This document shows positions 43,901 through 53,590 of a DNA stretch of 64,000 nt, piece by piece; the stretch's first letter is position 1; the number at the start of each line of letters is the position of its first letter. The stretch is from positions 4,107,001-4,171,000 of the forward strand of contig JASJET010000029.1 of the NCBI GenBank assembly GCA_034092305.1, read 5' to 3'. The notes beneath the pieces are model-generated. The model did not search any database, was not told where the DNA came from, and was given only the letters and a program-made list of their open reading frames with translations. The translations under genes were made by a program, and so were the position numbers. The DNA is from Diaprepes abbreviatus (Eukaryota; Arthropoda; Insecta; Coleoptera; Curculionidae).

Positions 43901-45500
43901 GGAAAATAGAACCAATTCAGCCTTTTATATTAGAACTGTGTATGCTGCTGGCACTCCCTTCCGTTGACAACTTGTTTTTCTTGCGATCGCAACTCTCCTT
44001 CACAAGAGCTTTGAGTACAGGAAAATAGAACCGATTATGCCTTTTATATTAGAAATGTGTATGCTGCTGGCACTCCCTCCCGTTGACAACTTGTTTTTCT
44101 TGCGATCGCAACTCTCCTTCCCAAGAGCTTCGAGTAAAGGAAAATAGAACCGATTATGCCTTTTATATTAGAAACGTGTATGCTGCAGTCATTCCCTCCC
44201 GTTGACAACTTGTTTTTCTTGCGTTCGCAACTCTCCTTCCCAAGAGCTTTGAGTACAGGAAAATAGAACCGATTATGCCTTTTATATTAGAAACGTGTAT
44301 GCTGCTGGCACTCCCTCCCGTTGACAACTTGTTTTTCTTGCGATCGCAACTCTTCTTCCCAAGAGCTTTGAGTTCAGGAAAATAGAACCGATTCTGCCTT
44401 TTATATTAGAAAAGTGTATGCTGCAGGCACTCCCTCCCGTTGACAACTTGTTTTCCTCGCGATCGCAACTCTCCTTCCCAAGAGCTTTGGGTACAGGAAA
44501 ATAGAACCGATTCTGCTTTTTATATTAGGACTGTGTATGCTGCTGGCACTCCCTCCCGTTGACAACTTGTTTTTCTTGCGATCGCAACTCTCCTTTCCAA
44601 GAGATTTGAGTACAGGAAAATAGAACCGATTATGAATTTTATATTAAAAATGTGTATGCTGCAGGCACTCCCTCCCGTTGACAACTTGTTTTCTTGCGAT
44701 CGCAACTCTCCTTCCCAAGAGCTTTGAGTACAGGAACATAGAACCGATTATGCCTTTTATATTAAAAATGTGTATGCTGCAGGCACTCCCTCCCGTTGAC
44801 AACTTGTTTTTCTTGCGATCGCAACTCTCCTTCCCAAGAGTTTTGAGTACCGGAAAATAGAACCGATTATGCCTTTTATATTAGAACTGTGTATGATGCT
44901 GGCACTCCCTCCCGTTGACAACTTGTTTTTCTTGCGATCGCAATTCTCCTTCCCAAGAGCTTCGAGTACAGGAAAATAGAAACGATTATGCCTTTTATAT
45001 TAGAACTGTGTATGCTGCTGGCACTCCCTCCCGTTGACAACTTGTTTTTCTTGCGATCGCCCCTCTCCTTCCCAAGAGCCTTAAGTTCATTAAAATAGAA
45101 CCGATTCTGCCTTTTATATTAAAAACGTGTATGCTGCAGGCACTCCCTCCTGTTGACAATTTGCTTTTCTTGCGATCGCAACTCTCTTTCCCAAGAGCTT
45201 TGAGTACAGGAAAATAGAACCGATTCTGCCTTTTATATTAGAACTGTGTATGCTGCTGGCACTCCCTCCCGTTGACAACTTGTTTTTCTTGCGATCGCCC
45301 CTCTCCTTCCCAAGAGCTTTAAGTTCACGGAAATAGTACCGATTCTGCCTTTTTTATTAAAAACGTGTATGCTGCAGGCACTCCCTCCCGTTGACAATTT
45401 GTTTTTCTTGCGATCGCAACTCTCCTTCCCAAGAGCTTTGAGTTCAGGAAAATAGAATCGATTCTGCTTTTTATATTAGAACTCTGTATGCTGCTGGCGC
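38000..45500 (+). repeat. Irregular, more diverse satellite subregion
   Basis: Monomers here often carry TCTGCCTCTTATATTAG instead of TATGCCTTTTATATTAG and GGAAAGTAGAACC instead of GGAAAATAGAACC. Long higher-order copies are not obvious. Local repeats are short: a 237-bp dimer carrying the shortened CCCGTTGACACTTG monomer recurs at 41547-41783 and 41784-42020, and again near 42497. The variant TCTTATATTAGGAATGTG near 43208 is the closest in the array to the monomer inside the transposon at 57516-59413. Confidence 0.7.
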
Positions 45501-47717
45501 TCCCTCCCGTTGACAACTTTTTTTTCTTGCTATCGCAACTCTCCTTTCCAGGAGCTTTGAGTACAGGAAAATAGAACCGATTATGAATTTTATATTAAAA
45601 ATGTGTATGCTGCAGGCACCCCTCCCGTTGACAACTTGTTTTTCTTGCGATCGCAACTCTCCTTCCCAAGAGTTTTGAGTACAGAAAAATAGAACCGATT
45701 ATGCCTTTCATATTAGAAACGTGTATGCTGCAGGCACTCCCTCCCGTTGACAACTTGTTCTTCTTGCGATCGCAACTCTCCTTCCCAATAGCTTTGAGTA
45801 CAGGAAAATAGAACCGATTATGCCTTTTGTATTAGAACTGAATATGATGCTGGCACTCCCTCCCGTTGACAACTTGTTTTTCTTGCGATCGCAATTCTCC
45901 TTCCCAAGAGCTTCGAGTTCAGGTAAAAAGAACCGATTATGCCTTTTATATTAGAACTGTGTATGCTGCTGGCACTCCCTCCCGTTTATAACTTGTTTTT
46001 CTTGCGATCGCAACTCTCCTTCCCAAGAGCTTTGAGTACAGGGAAATAGAAGCGATTATTCCTTTTATATTAGAACTGTGTATGCTGCTGGCACTCCCTC
46101 CCGTTGACAACTTGTTTTTCTTGCGATCGCAACTCTCCTTCCCAAGAGCTTTGTGTACAGGAAAATAGAACCGATTATGCCTTTTATATTAGAAATGTGT
46201 ATGCTGCTTTCACTCCCTCCCGTTGACAACTTGTTTTTCTTGCGATCGCAACTCTCTTTCCCAAGAGCTTTGAGTACAGGAAAATAGAACCGATTCTGCC
46301 TTTTATGTTAGAACTGTGTATGCTGCTGGCACTCCCTCTCGTTGACAACTTGTTTTTCTTGCGATCGCCCCTCTCCTTCCCAAGAGCTTTAAGTTCAGGA
46401 AAATAGAACCGATTCTGCCTTTTATATTAAAAACGTGTATGCTGCAGGCACTCCCTCCCGTTGACAATTTGTTTTTCTTGCGATCGCAACTCTCCTTCCC
46501 AAGAGCTTCGAGTACAGGAAAATAGAACCGATTATGCCTTTTATATTAGAACTGTGTATGCTGCTGGCACTCCCTCCCGTTGACAACTTGTTTTTCTTGC
46601 GTTCGCAACTCTCCTTCCCAAGAGCTTTGAGTACAGGAAAGTAGAAACGATTATGCCTTTTATATTAGAACTGTGTATGCTGCTGGCACTCCCTCCCGTT
46701 GACAACTTGTTTTTCTTGCGTTCGCAACTCTCCTTCCCAAGAGCTTTGTGTACAGGAAAATAGAACCGATTATGCCTTTTATATTAGAACTGTGTATGCT
46801 GCTGGCACTCCCTCCCGTTGACAACTTGTTTTTCTTGCGATCGCAACTCTCCTTCCCAAGAGCTTTGTGTACAGGAAAATAGAACCGATTATGCCTTTTA
46901 TATTAGAACTGTGTATGCTGCTGGCACTCCCTCCCGTTGACAACTTGTTTTTCTTGCGTTCGCAACTCTCCTTCCCAAGAGCTTTGAGTACAGGAAAATA
47001 GAAACGATTATGCCTTTTATATTAGAACTGTGTATGCTGCTGGCACTCCCTCCCGTTGACAACTTGTTTTTCTTGCGATCGCAACTCTCCTTCCCAAGAG
47101 CTTTGAGTACAGGAAAATATAAACGATTATGCCTTTTATATTAGAAACGTGTATGCTGCAGGTACTCCCTCCCTTTGACAACTTGTTTTTCTTGCGTTCG
47201 TAACTCTCCTTCCCAACAGCTTTGAGTACAGGAGAATAGAACCGATTATGCCTTTTATATTAGAACTCTGTATGCTGCTGGCGCTCCCTCCCGTTGACAA
47301 CTTTTTTTTCTTGCTATCGCAACTCTCCTTTCCAGGAGCTTTGAGTACAGGAAAATAGAACCGATTATGAATTTTATATTAAAAATGTGTATGCTGCAGG
47401 CACCCCTCCCGTTGACAACTTGTTTTTCTTGCGATCGCAACTCTCCTTCCCAAGAGTTTTGAGTACAGGAAAATAGAACCGATTATGCCTTTTATATTAG
47501 AAACGTGTATGCTGCAGGCACTCCCTCCCGTTGACAAATTGTTCTTCTTGCGATCGCAACTCTCCTTCCCAATAGCTTTGAGTACAGGAAAATAGAACCG
47601 ATTATGCCTTTTGTATTAGAACTGAATATGATGCTGGCACTCCCTCCCGTTGACAACTTGTTTTTCTTGCGATCGCAATTCTCCTTCCCAAGAGCTTCGA
47701 GTTCAGGTAAAAATAAC

Positions 47718-49026
47718 CGATTATGCCTTTTATATTAGAACTGTGTATGCTGCTGGCACTCCCTCCCGTTTATAACTTGTTTTTCTTGCGATCGCAACTC
47801 TCCTTCCCAAGAGCTTTGAGTACAGGAAAATAGAAGCGATTATTCCTTTTATATTAGAACTGTGTATGCTGCTGGCACTCCCTCCCGTTGACAACTTGTT
47901 TTTCTTGCGATCGCAACTCTCCTTCCCAAGAGCTTTGTGTACAGGAAAATAGAACCGATTATGCCTTTTATATTAGAAATGTGTATGCTGCTTTCACTCC
48001 CTCCCGTTGACAACTTGTTTTTCTTGCGATCGCAACTCTCTTTCCCAAGAGCTTTGAGTACAGGAAAATAGAACCGATTCTGCCTTTTATGTTAGAACTG
48101 TGTATGCTGCTGGCACTCCCTCTCGTTGACAACTTGTTTTTCTTGCGATCGCCCCTCTCCTTCCCAAGAGCTTTAAGTTCAGGAAAATAGAACCGATTCT
48201 GCCTTTTATATTAAAAACGTGTATGCTGCAGGCACTCCCTCCCGTTGACAATTTGTTTTTCTTGCGATCGCAACTCTCCTTCCCAAGAGCTTCGAGTACA
48301 GGAAAATAGAACCGATTATGCCTTTTATATTAGAACTGTGTATGCTGCTGGCACTCCCTCCCTTTGACAACTTGTTTTTCTTGCGTTCGCAACTCTCCTT
48401 CCCAAGAGCTTTGAGTACAGGAAAGTAGAAACGATTATGCCTTTTATATTAGAACTGTGTATGCTGCTGGCACTCCCTCCCGTTGACAACTTGTTTTTCT
48501 TGCGTTCGCAACTCTCCTTCCCAAGAGCTTTGTGTACAGGAAAATAGAACCGATTATGCCTTTTATATTAGAACTGTGTATGCTGCTGGCACTCCCTCCC
48601 GTTGACAACTTGTTTTTCTTGCGATCGCAACTCTCCTTCCCAAGAGCTTTGTGTACAGGAAAATAGAACCGATTATGCCTTTTATATTAGAACTGTGTAT
48701 GCTGCTGGCACTCCCTCCCGTTGACAACTTGTTTTTCTTGCGTTCGCAACTCTCCTTCCCAAGAGCTTTGAGTACAGGAAAATAGAAACGATTATGCCTT
48801 TTATATTAGAACTGTGTATGCTGCTGGCACTCCCTCCCGTTGACAACTTGTTTTTCTTGCGATCGCAACTCTCCTTCCCAAGAGCTTTGAGTACAGGAAA
48901 ATATAAACGATTATGCCTTTTATATTAGAAACGTGTATGCTGCAGGTACTCCCTCCCTTTGACAACTTGTTTTTCTTGCGTTCGCAACTCTCCTTCCCAA
49001 CAGCTTTGAGTACAGGAGAATAGAAC
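47718..49026 (+). repeat. 11-monomer satellite unit, first tandem copy
   Basis: A 1309-bp unit (11 x 119) repeated immediately at 49027. The marker AGAAGCGATTATTCC is at 47832 here and 49141 in the next copy. A related stretch lies upstream with the same marker at 46048, an offset of 1784 bp (15 monomers less 1). Confidence 0.85.
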
Positions 49027-50335
49027 CGATTATGCCTTTTATATTAGAACTGTGTATGCTGCTGGCACTCCCTCCCGTTTATAACTTGTTTTTCTTGCGA
49101 TCGCAACTCTCCTTCCCAAGAGCTTTGAGTACAGGAAAATAGAAGCGATTATTCCTTTTATATTAGAACTGTGTATGCTGCTGGCACTCCCTCCCGTTGA
49201 CAACTTGTTTTTCTTGCGATCGCAACTCTCCTTCCCAAGAGCTTTGTGTGCAGGAAAATAGAACCGATTATGCCTTTTATATTAGAAATGTGTATGCTGC
49301 TTTCACTCCCTCCCGTTGACAACTTGTTTTTCTTGCGATCGCAACTCTCTTTCCCAAGAGCTTTGAGTACAGGAAAATAGAACCGATTCTGCCTTTTATG
49401 TTAGAACTGTGTATGCTGCTGGCACTCCCTCTCGTTGACAACTTGTTTTTCTTGCGATCGCCCCTCTCCTTCCCAAGAGCTTTAAGTTCAGGAAAATAGA
49501 ACCGATTCTGCCTTTTATATTAAAAACGTGTATGCTGCAGGCACTCCCTCCCGTTGACAATTTGTTTTTCTTGCGATCGCAACTCTCCTTCCCAAGAGCT
49601 TCGAGTACAGGAAAATAGAACCGATTATGCCTTTTATATTAGAACTGTGTATGCTGCTGGCACTCCCTCCCGTTGACAACTTGTTTTTCTTGCGTTCGCA
49701 ACTCTCCTTCCCAAGAGCTTTGAGTACAGGAAAGTAGAAACGATTATGCCTTTTATATTAGAACTGTGTATGCTGCTGGCACTCCCTCCCGTTGACAACT
49801 TGTTTTTCTTGCGTTCGCAACTCTCCTTCCCAAGAGCTTTGTGTACAGGAAAATAGAACCGATTATGCCTTTTATATTAGAACTGTGTATGCTGCTGGCA
49901 CTCCCTCCCGTTGACAACTTGTTTTTCTTGCGATCGCAACTCTCCTTCCCAAGAGCTTTGTGTACAGGAAAATAGAACCGATTATGCCTTTTATATTAGA
50001 ACTGTGTATGCTGCTGGCACTCCCTCCCGTTGACAACTTGTTTTTCTTGCGTTCGCAACTCTCCTTCCCAAGAGCTTTGAGTACAGGAAAATAGAAACGA
50101 TTATGCCTTTTATATTAGAACTGTGTATGCTGCTGGCACTCCCTCCCGTTGACAACTTGTTTTTCTTGCGATCGCAACTCTCCTTCCCAAGAGCTTTGAG
50201 TACAGGAAAATATAAACGATTATGCCTTTTATATTAGAAACGTGTATGCTGCAGGTACTCCCTCCCTTTGACAACTTGTTTTTCTTGCGTTCGCAACTCT
50301 CCTTCCCAACAGCTTTGAGTACAGGAGAATAGAAC
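49027..50335 (+). repeat. 11-monomer satellite unit, second tandem copy
   Basis: Direct tandem copy of 47718-49026. Only about two more monomers (50336-50590) separate it from the array end, so the array is still highly homogenised right up to its boundary. Confidence 0.85.
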
Positions 50336-50590
50336 CGATTATGCCTTTTATATTAGAACTGAGTATGCTGCTGGCACTCCTTCCCGTTGACAACTTGTTT
50401 TTCTTGCCATCGCAACTCTCCTTCCCAAGAGCTTTGAGTCCAGGAAAATAGAACCGTTTATGCCTCTTACATTAGAACTGTGTATGCTGCTGGCACTCCC
50501 TACCGTTGACAACTTGTTTTTCTTGCGATCGCAACTCTCCTTCCCAAGAGCTTTGAGTACAGGAAAATAGAACCGATTATGCCTTTTATA

Positions 50591-51146
50591 CAGGGTGATT
50601 CAAAAATCGATCACGAAACTTAAGGAGGTGATTCTACTTGACAAAATAAGGGTAGAGCTTCATATAATTTTTTTTCAAAATGTCATTCGTTTTCGAGTTT
50701 TTATTTTTTTTTTTTGAATTACTCGCTTACAGGAAAACCGATTTGACTAATATTTGAAAGATAGGCTAAGTCTTCTGCGCTTCATCATTTTAGTAACAAT
50801 TTACATTGATTGTTTGCCGCTAGAGGGCACTTTACCTACATTGAAAATTGTTTTTTTGTCATAATTTTTTAGTGTTGACAGTTACAGTAGTTTTTGGCAT
50901 AATTTCTGAAAGACTGATGCCAGGCCTTTAAAAAAGGTTCTTTTTATTTACATCGCTAAACCCAACGGTTTAGACGTAAATCACCCTTAAAAATTAAGTG
51001 GTAAATTTACTTTTCTCATTTCATTACCACCAGCTACCAGGTAAATAGCTATCAAAGTATACTAGAGCTGTCAGTTTAACATCAAATAAATTCGCTTTTT
51101 AAACTATTTAATTTATAATCTTAAAATAACTAATAATGGCTAATCA
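50591..51146 (+). repeat. Left terminal inverted repeat
   Basis: Pairs with 52189-52767. Similarity is high throughout and ends inside the coding region, after ATGGCTAATCA (51136-51146), so the repeat contains the transposase start codon and the 5' untranslated region. Relative to the right arm it lacks about 22 bp after TTTTCGAG near 50697; the right arm retains a GTAACTCG-side segment there (complement TTACAAGCCGTCC...). This deletion explains most of the length difference between the arms. Confidence 0.92.
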
Positions 51147-52115
51147 CCAATATTCAAATATCGAATATTGTGATATCCATTTTTGTTATGGAAAAGCAAA
51201 TGGTAATGCAGAGTTGGCAAGAAGATATTATATGGAGAGTTATCCGGAAAGAAATATCCCTCATGCTCAAACATTTTCCAGTGTGCACAGGAGGCTTGCG
51301 GAATGTGGTTCCTTTAAAAGTTATAATGGAAATAGGGGAAGACCTAGAACTGCTAGAAACGTGCAACAAGAAGAAAGAGTGCTTGAAATTATTGAAGATA
51401 ATCCAGGTATTAGCACTAGAAAAATTGGGAATGAAGTGCGGCTCTGTCAGGCTAGTTCATGGAGGATACTAAGAGAAGAACAACTCTACCCGTTTCATTC
51501 AAAAAAGGTGCAGGCTCTTTATGACGATGATCGGCCGAGACGGTTGGAAATGTGCAATCAGATCCTAGCTAAGTATGAACACGATAATCGATTAATTGGC
51601 GTCATATTATTCACTGACGAAGCTGGTTTCACTCGTGATGGCATAACAAATCTACACAACATCCACACATATGCTTACGAGAACCCAAACAATGTGGTAG
51701 AAACGAAACATCAGCGTAGATTTTCACTAAATGTGTGGGCAGGGATAATAGGAGATTACCTTATTGGTCCTCATTTCTTTGATGGCCCATTAACTGGTGA
51801 CGTATACTTAGATTTTATCCAAAATCGTCTCCCATTGTATCTGGAAGATGTGCCATTGGACGAAGTGGACCATTGGCATGGGCAGCGAGGTCACCAGACC
51901 TTAATCCTATGGATTTTTTCTTTTGGGGTCATTTGAAACAATTGGTGTACGATATTCCAGTAATCAACGTCGAGGATCTTCGCTTCAGGATAATCGAAAA
52001 GTGCCAAATTATTAAAGAAACACCAGAAATTTTTCATCGAGTTAGGCGACATTTTTTGAAGAGTGTTAGGAAATGTATTGAAGAAAATGGGGGACATTTT
52101 GAGAATCTTTTTTAG
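51136..52115 (+). pseudogene. Tc1/mariner-superfamily transposase, internally deleted and frameshifted
   Basis: The reading frame opens at ATG 51136 (MANHQYSNIEY...). An N-terminal helix-turn-helix region follows, with NGNAELARRYY near residues 22-32 and the basic GRPRT near residue 69. A second DNA-binding helix region and the first catalytic aspartate in FTDEAGF (Asp about 161) come next. After LYLEDVPL (residue about 241) the frame runs into unrelated residues and stops at 51934-51936. The family's expected next segment continues in another frame from about 51860 as GRSGPLAWAARSPDLNPMDFFFWGHLK-type sequence, ending at a stop at 52113-52115. The third catalytic Asp is kept (PMDFF, codon at 51912). 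Roughly 35-45 codons carrying the HDGAP-type motif with the second catalytic Asp are missing at about 51857-51862. Family and DDD assignment rest on recognised motifs; the size of the loss is inferred from relatives. Confidence 0.9.
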
Positions 52116-52188
52116 TTTGTTTAGTACCGTTTCATTAATTTTTATCAATTAAATGTATATCGCAATAATCCATAATATGAATATTTTC

Positions 52189-52767
52189 TGATTAGCCATT
52201 ATTAGTTATTTTAAGATTATAAATTAAATAGTTTAAAAAGCGAATTTATTTGATGTTAAACTGACAGCTCTAGTATACTTTGATAGCTATTTACCTGGTA
52301 GCTGGTGGTAATGAAATGAGAAAAGTAAATTCACAACTTAATTTTTAAGGGTGATTTACGTCTAAACCGTTGGGTTTAGCGATGTAAATAAAGAGCACCT
52401 TTTTTAAAGGCCTGACATTAGTCTTTCAGAAATTATGCCAAAAACTACTGTAGCTGTCAACACTAAAAAATTATGACAAAAAAACAATTTTCAATGTAGG
52501 TAAAGTGCCCTCTAGCGGCAAACAATCAATGTGAATTGTTACTAAAATGATGAAGCGCAGAAGACTTAGCCTATCTTTCAAATATTAGTCAAATCGGTTT
52601 TCCTGTAAGCGAGTAATTCAAAAAACAAAAAATAAAAACTTGAACTTGGACGGCTTGTAACTCGAAAACGAATGACATTTTGAAAAAAAATTATATGAAG
52701 CTCTACCCTTATTTTGTCAAGTAGAATCACCCCCTTAAGTTTCGTGATCGATTTTTGAACCACCCTG
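52189..52767 (-). repeat. Right terminal inverted repeat
   Basis: Inverted partner of 50591-51146, extending inward to TGATTAGCCATTATTAG, the complement of the transposase start region. This arm therefore holds a second copy of the transposase 5' end and start codon pointing inward on the minus strand, without a coding body behind it. It is about 23 bp longer than the left arm. Confidence 0.92.
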
Positions 52768-52776
52768 TATATATAT

Positions 52777-53285
52777 AATAAAATAAGAAATTCTCGGCTA
52801 TGCGGACAAAGAGAAATATTACTCTCATGCTAAAAAGTGCGGAGAACTCCAAAGATCATGGAAAAACTACGGGGCAGAAAAATGACGACAGCGCTGTTTC
52901 GTCCTAGTGTGGGACTCATCAGGCCATTGCATCTGTCTCCTAAAACAGATTTCACCGTTGAAAAATAGTTAATAAGACACAGTGACAACATAAGAATAAC
53001 ACAAATCAACAATGTTGTATAAAACCGCCATGTTGTGGCGCGACAGTAAATTAAAAAAGAAATATATCAAAACTTGACACACGAACTTGCTACTCTAAAG
53101 ATATAGGTTGCATTATCCGGCATCGGTAACTAAACTAACTATGAATTCCACAATTCAAGTTCCGAATCGCACCAACGATCTCCCTAAGAGAGCTGTTGTG
53201 TGTTGTTTTAGCCAACAATTATAAAGAAAAAAGAGAAGTTTTGTGTGTTGTGTAATTTTAAAATAAAATAAGAAATTCTCGGCTA
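52777..53285. repeat. Pair of 24-bp direct repeats bracketing a hammerhead-bearing segment
   Basis: A perfect 24-base string that includes AAGAAATTCTCGGCTA occurs at 52777-52800 and 53262-53285, 485 bp apart. A looser relative on the same strand is at about 53472-53488 (AGGAGAAACTCGGCGA). The bracketed segment contains the hammerhead motif at 52881-52928 and no open frame. The pair could be a target duplication around an insertion of about 461 bp, or part of a repeated Penelope-type terminal sequence. Confidence 0.75.
52881..52928 (-). ncRNA. Hammerhead ribozyme motif (type I, minimal stem III)
   Basis: Read on the minus strand the parts are in canonical order: AAUGGC (stem I 5' side), CUGAUGA core, GUCC-loop CACACUA-GGAC (stem II, 4 bp), GAA core, ACAGC-GCUGU (stem III), C (cleavage position, in a GUC context), then GUCAUU (stem I 3' side). 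Stem I pairs over 6 bp with one G-U. All core nucleotides I know to be required are present. Stem III is a loopless palindrome, as in minimal hammerheads thought to cleave best as dimers. Such motifs are established in Penelope-like elements and small retrozymes of animals. No second ribozyme copy was found nearby. Confidence 0.88.
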
Positions 53286-53447
53286 GAGACATTCTGGCAC
53301 AAGACATTTAACAATGAAAAATACGTAACATTGTAAAGGAAAACAAATCAATATAAAAAAAAGACTTAAAAATTAAAAAGACAATATTCTTGTCTTAGCT
53401 CAAGAATAACTCTTTAAAATTTTCTGCACTTACTTAGAAACACCCTG
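53286..53447 (-). mobile_element. Terminal fragment of a Tc1/mariner-type element or MITE
   Basis: On the minus strand the end reads CAGGGTGTTTCTAAGTAAG starting at 53447, preceded by TA (53448-53449). This is the kind of terminus common in insect mariner-related MITEs. No matching opposite end was found, so this is a one-sided remnant; its inner limit is uncertain, and I stop it at the direct repeat ending at 53285. Confidence 0.5.
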
Positions 53448-53502
53448 TATAACACATACATAGACCAAACCAACAGGAGAAACTCGGCGAGGTCTACTTT
53501 TC

Positions 53503-53590
53503 AAAATTAATTTTGCCGATTACCAACATGGAATATTACAAGACAAGAATGATTCGTGAGTCGATTGAAGTTAGAAGTATGGCATTCTGA
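53503..53590 (+). pseudogene. Probable Penelope-like element endonuclease (GIY-YIG) C-terminal remnant
   Basis: Two adjacent frames give KINFADYQ and, after a +1 shift at 53528, MEYYKTRMIRESIEVRSMAF followed by a stop at 53588. The pattern of an aromatic pair, then TR.IRE.IE, resembles the end of the GIY-YIG endonuclease domain of reverse-transcriptase elements, as in Penelope-like elements. The match is short and by eye only. Downstream sequence (53591-53760) has no convincing continuation. The hammerhead motif 600 bp upstream, on the opposite strand, fits a Penelope-type source, but the two need not come from the same insertion. Confidence 0.4.

Larger units (their letters stand above)
1..50590 (+). 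repeat. 119-bp tandem satellite array, about 425 monomers
   Basis: The whole interval is head-to-tail copies of a monomer of about 119 bp, all in one orientation. Each monomer can be read as CCGTTGACAACTTG, TTTTTCTTGCGATCGCAA, CTCTCCTTCCCAAGAGC, TTTGAGTACAGGAAAATAGA, ACCGATTATGCCTTTTATAT, then TAGAACTGTGTATGCTGCTG and GCACTCCCTC. Spacing of landmark variants is a multiple of 119 within a few bases. Common variants are GAACTG, GAAATG or GAAACG before TGTATG; GCTGG or GCAGG after TGCT; GCGTTCGC, GCCATCGC or GCGATCGCCCC in the palindrome block; and TCAGCC or TCTGCC for TATGCC. One monomer near 24680 has lost 9 bp. The period is not a multiple of three, and short open frames recur only because the monomer recurs, so it is non-coding. 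The left end lies outside the window; the right end is abrupt at 50590. Confidence 0.98.
50591..52767 (+). mobile_element. Tc1/mariner-like element with very long terminal inverted repeats
   Basis: A 2177-bp element beginning CAGGGTGATTCAAAAATCG and ending with the near-complement CGATTTTTGAACCACCCTG. It is flanked by TA at 50589-50590 and 52768-52769, the target duplication expected of the IS630/Tc1/mariner superfamily. The inverted repeats are about 556 bp (left) and 579 bp (right) and enclose a single damaged transposase gene. The left flank is satellite; the right flank (TATATATAATAAAATAAG) is not, so the element sits exactly on the satellite border. It is dead for lack of an intact transposase, but its ends look intact enough to be mobilised in trans. 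Confidence 0.93.

Noticed and set aside
1..50590. Dozens of recurring 60-96-residue open frames on both strands of the satellite (for example MYAAGTPSR... and MKESCDRKKNKLST...)
   Set aside because: They recur only because the monomer recurs. The 119-bp period shifts frame every monomer, frames end at the same satellite positions, and there is no promoter or start context. They are shadows of the repeat.
1..50590. CRISPR-like array
   Set aside because: There are no unique spacers: the whole 119-bp unit repeats, with variants shared between distant monomers, in an otherwise eukaryotic transposon-rich sequence.
1..50590. CENP-B-box-like site in the monomer (minus strand GTTGTCAACGGGA)
   Set aside because: It matches the CGGGA half but lacks the essential TTCG and central A of the box, so only about 11 of 17 positions agree. 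Too weak to claim centromere function.
1..50590. Hammerhead ribozyme encoded by the satellite, as in some animal satellites
   Set aside because: No CTGATGA core occurs in the monomer on either strand in the variants I read; the only complete motif is outside the array.
1..50590. Telomeric TTAGG repeats or a telomere-proximal array
   Set aside because: No TTAGG tandem tract is present anywhere in the window.
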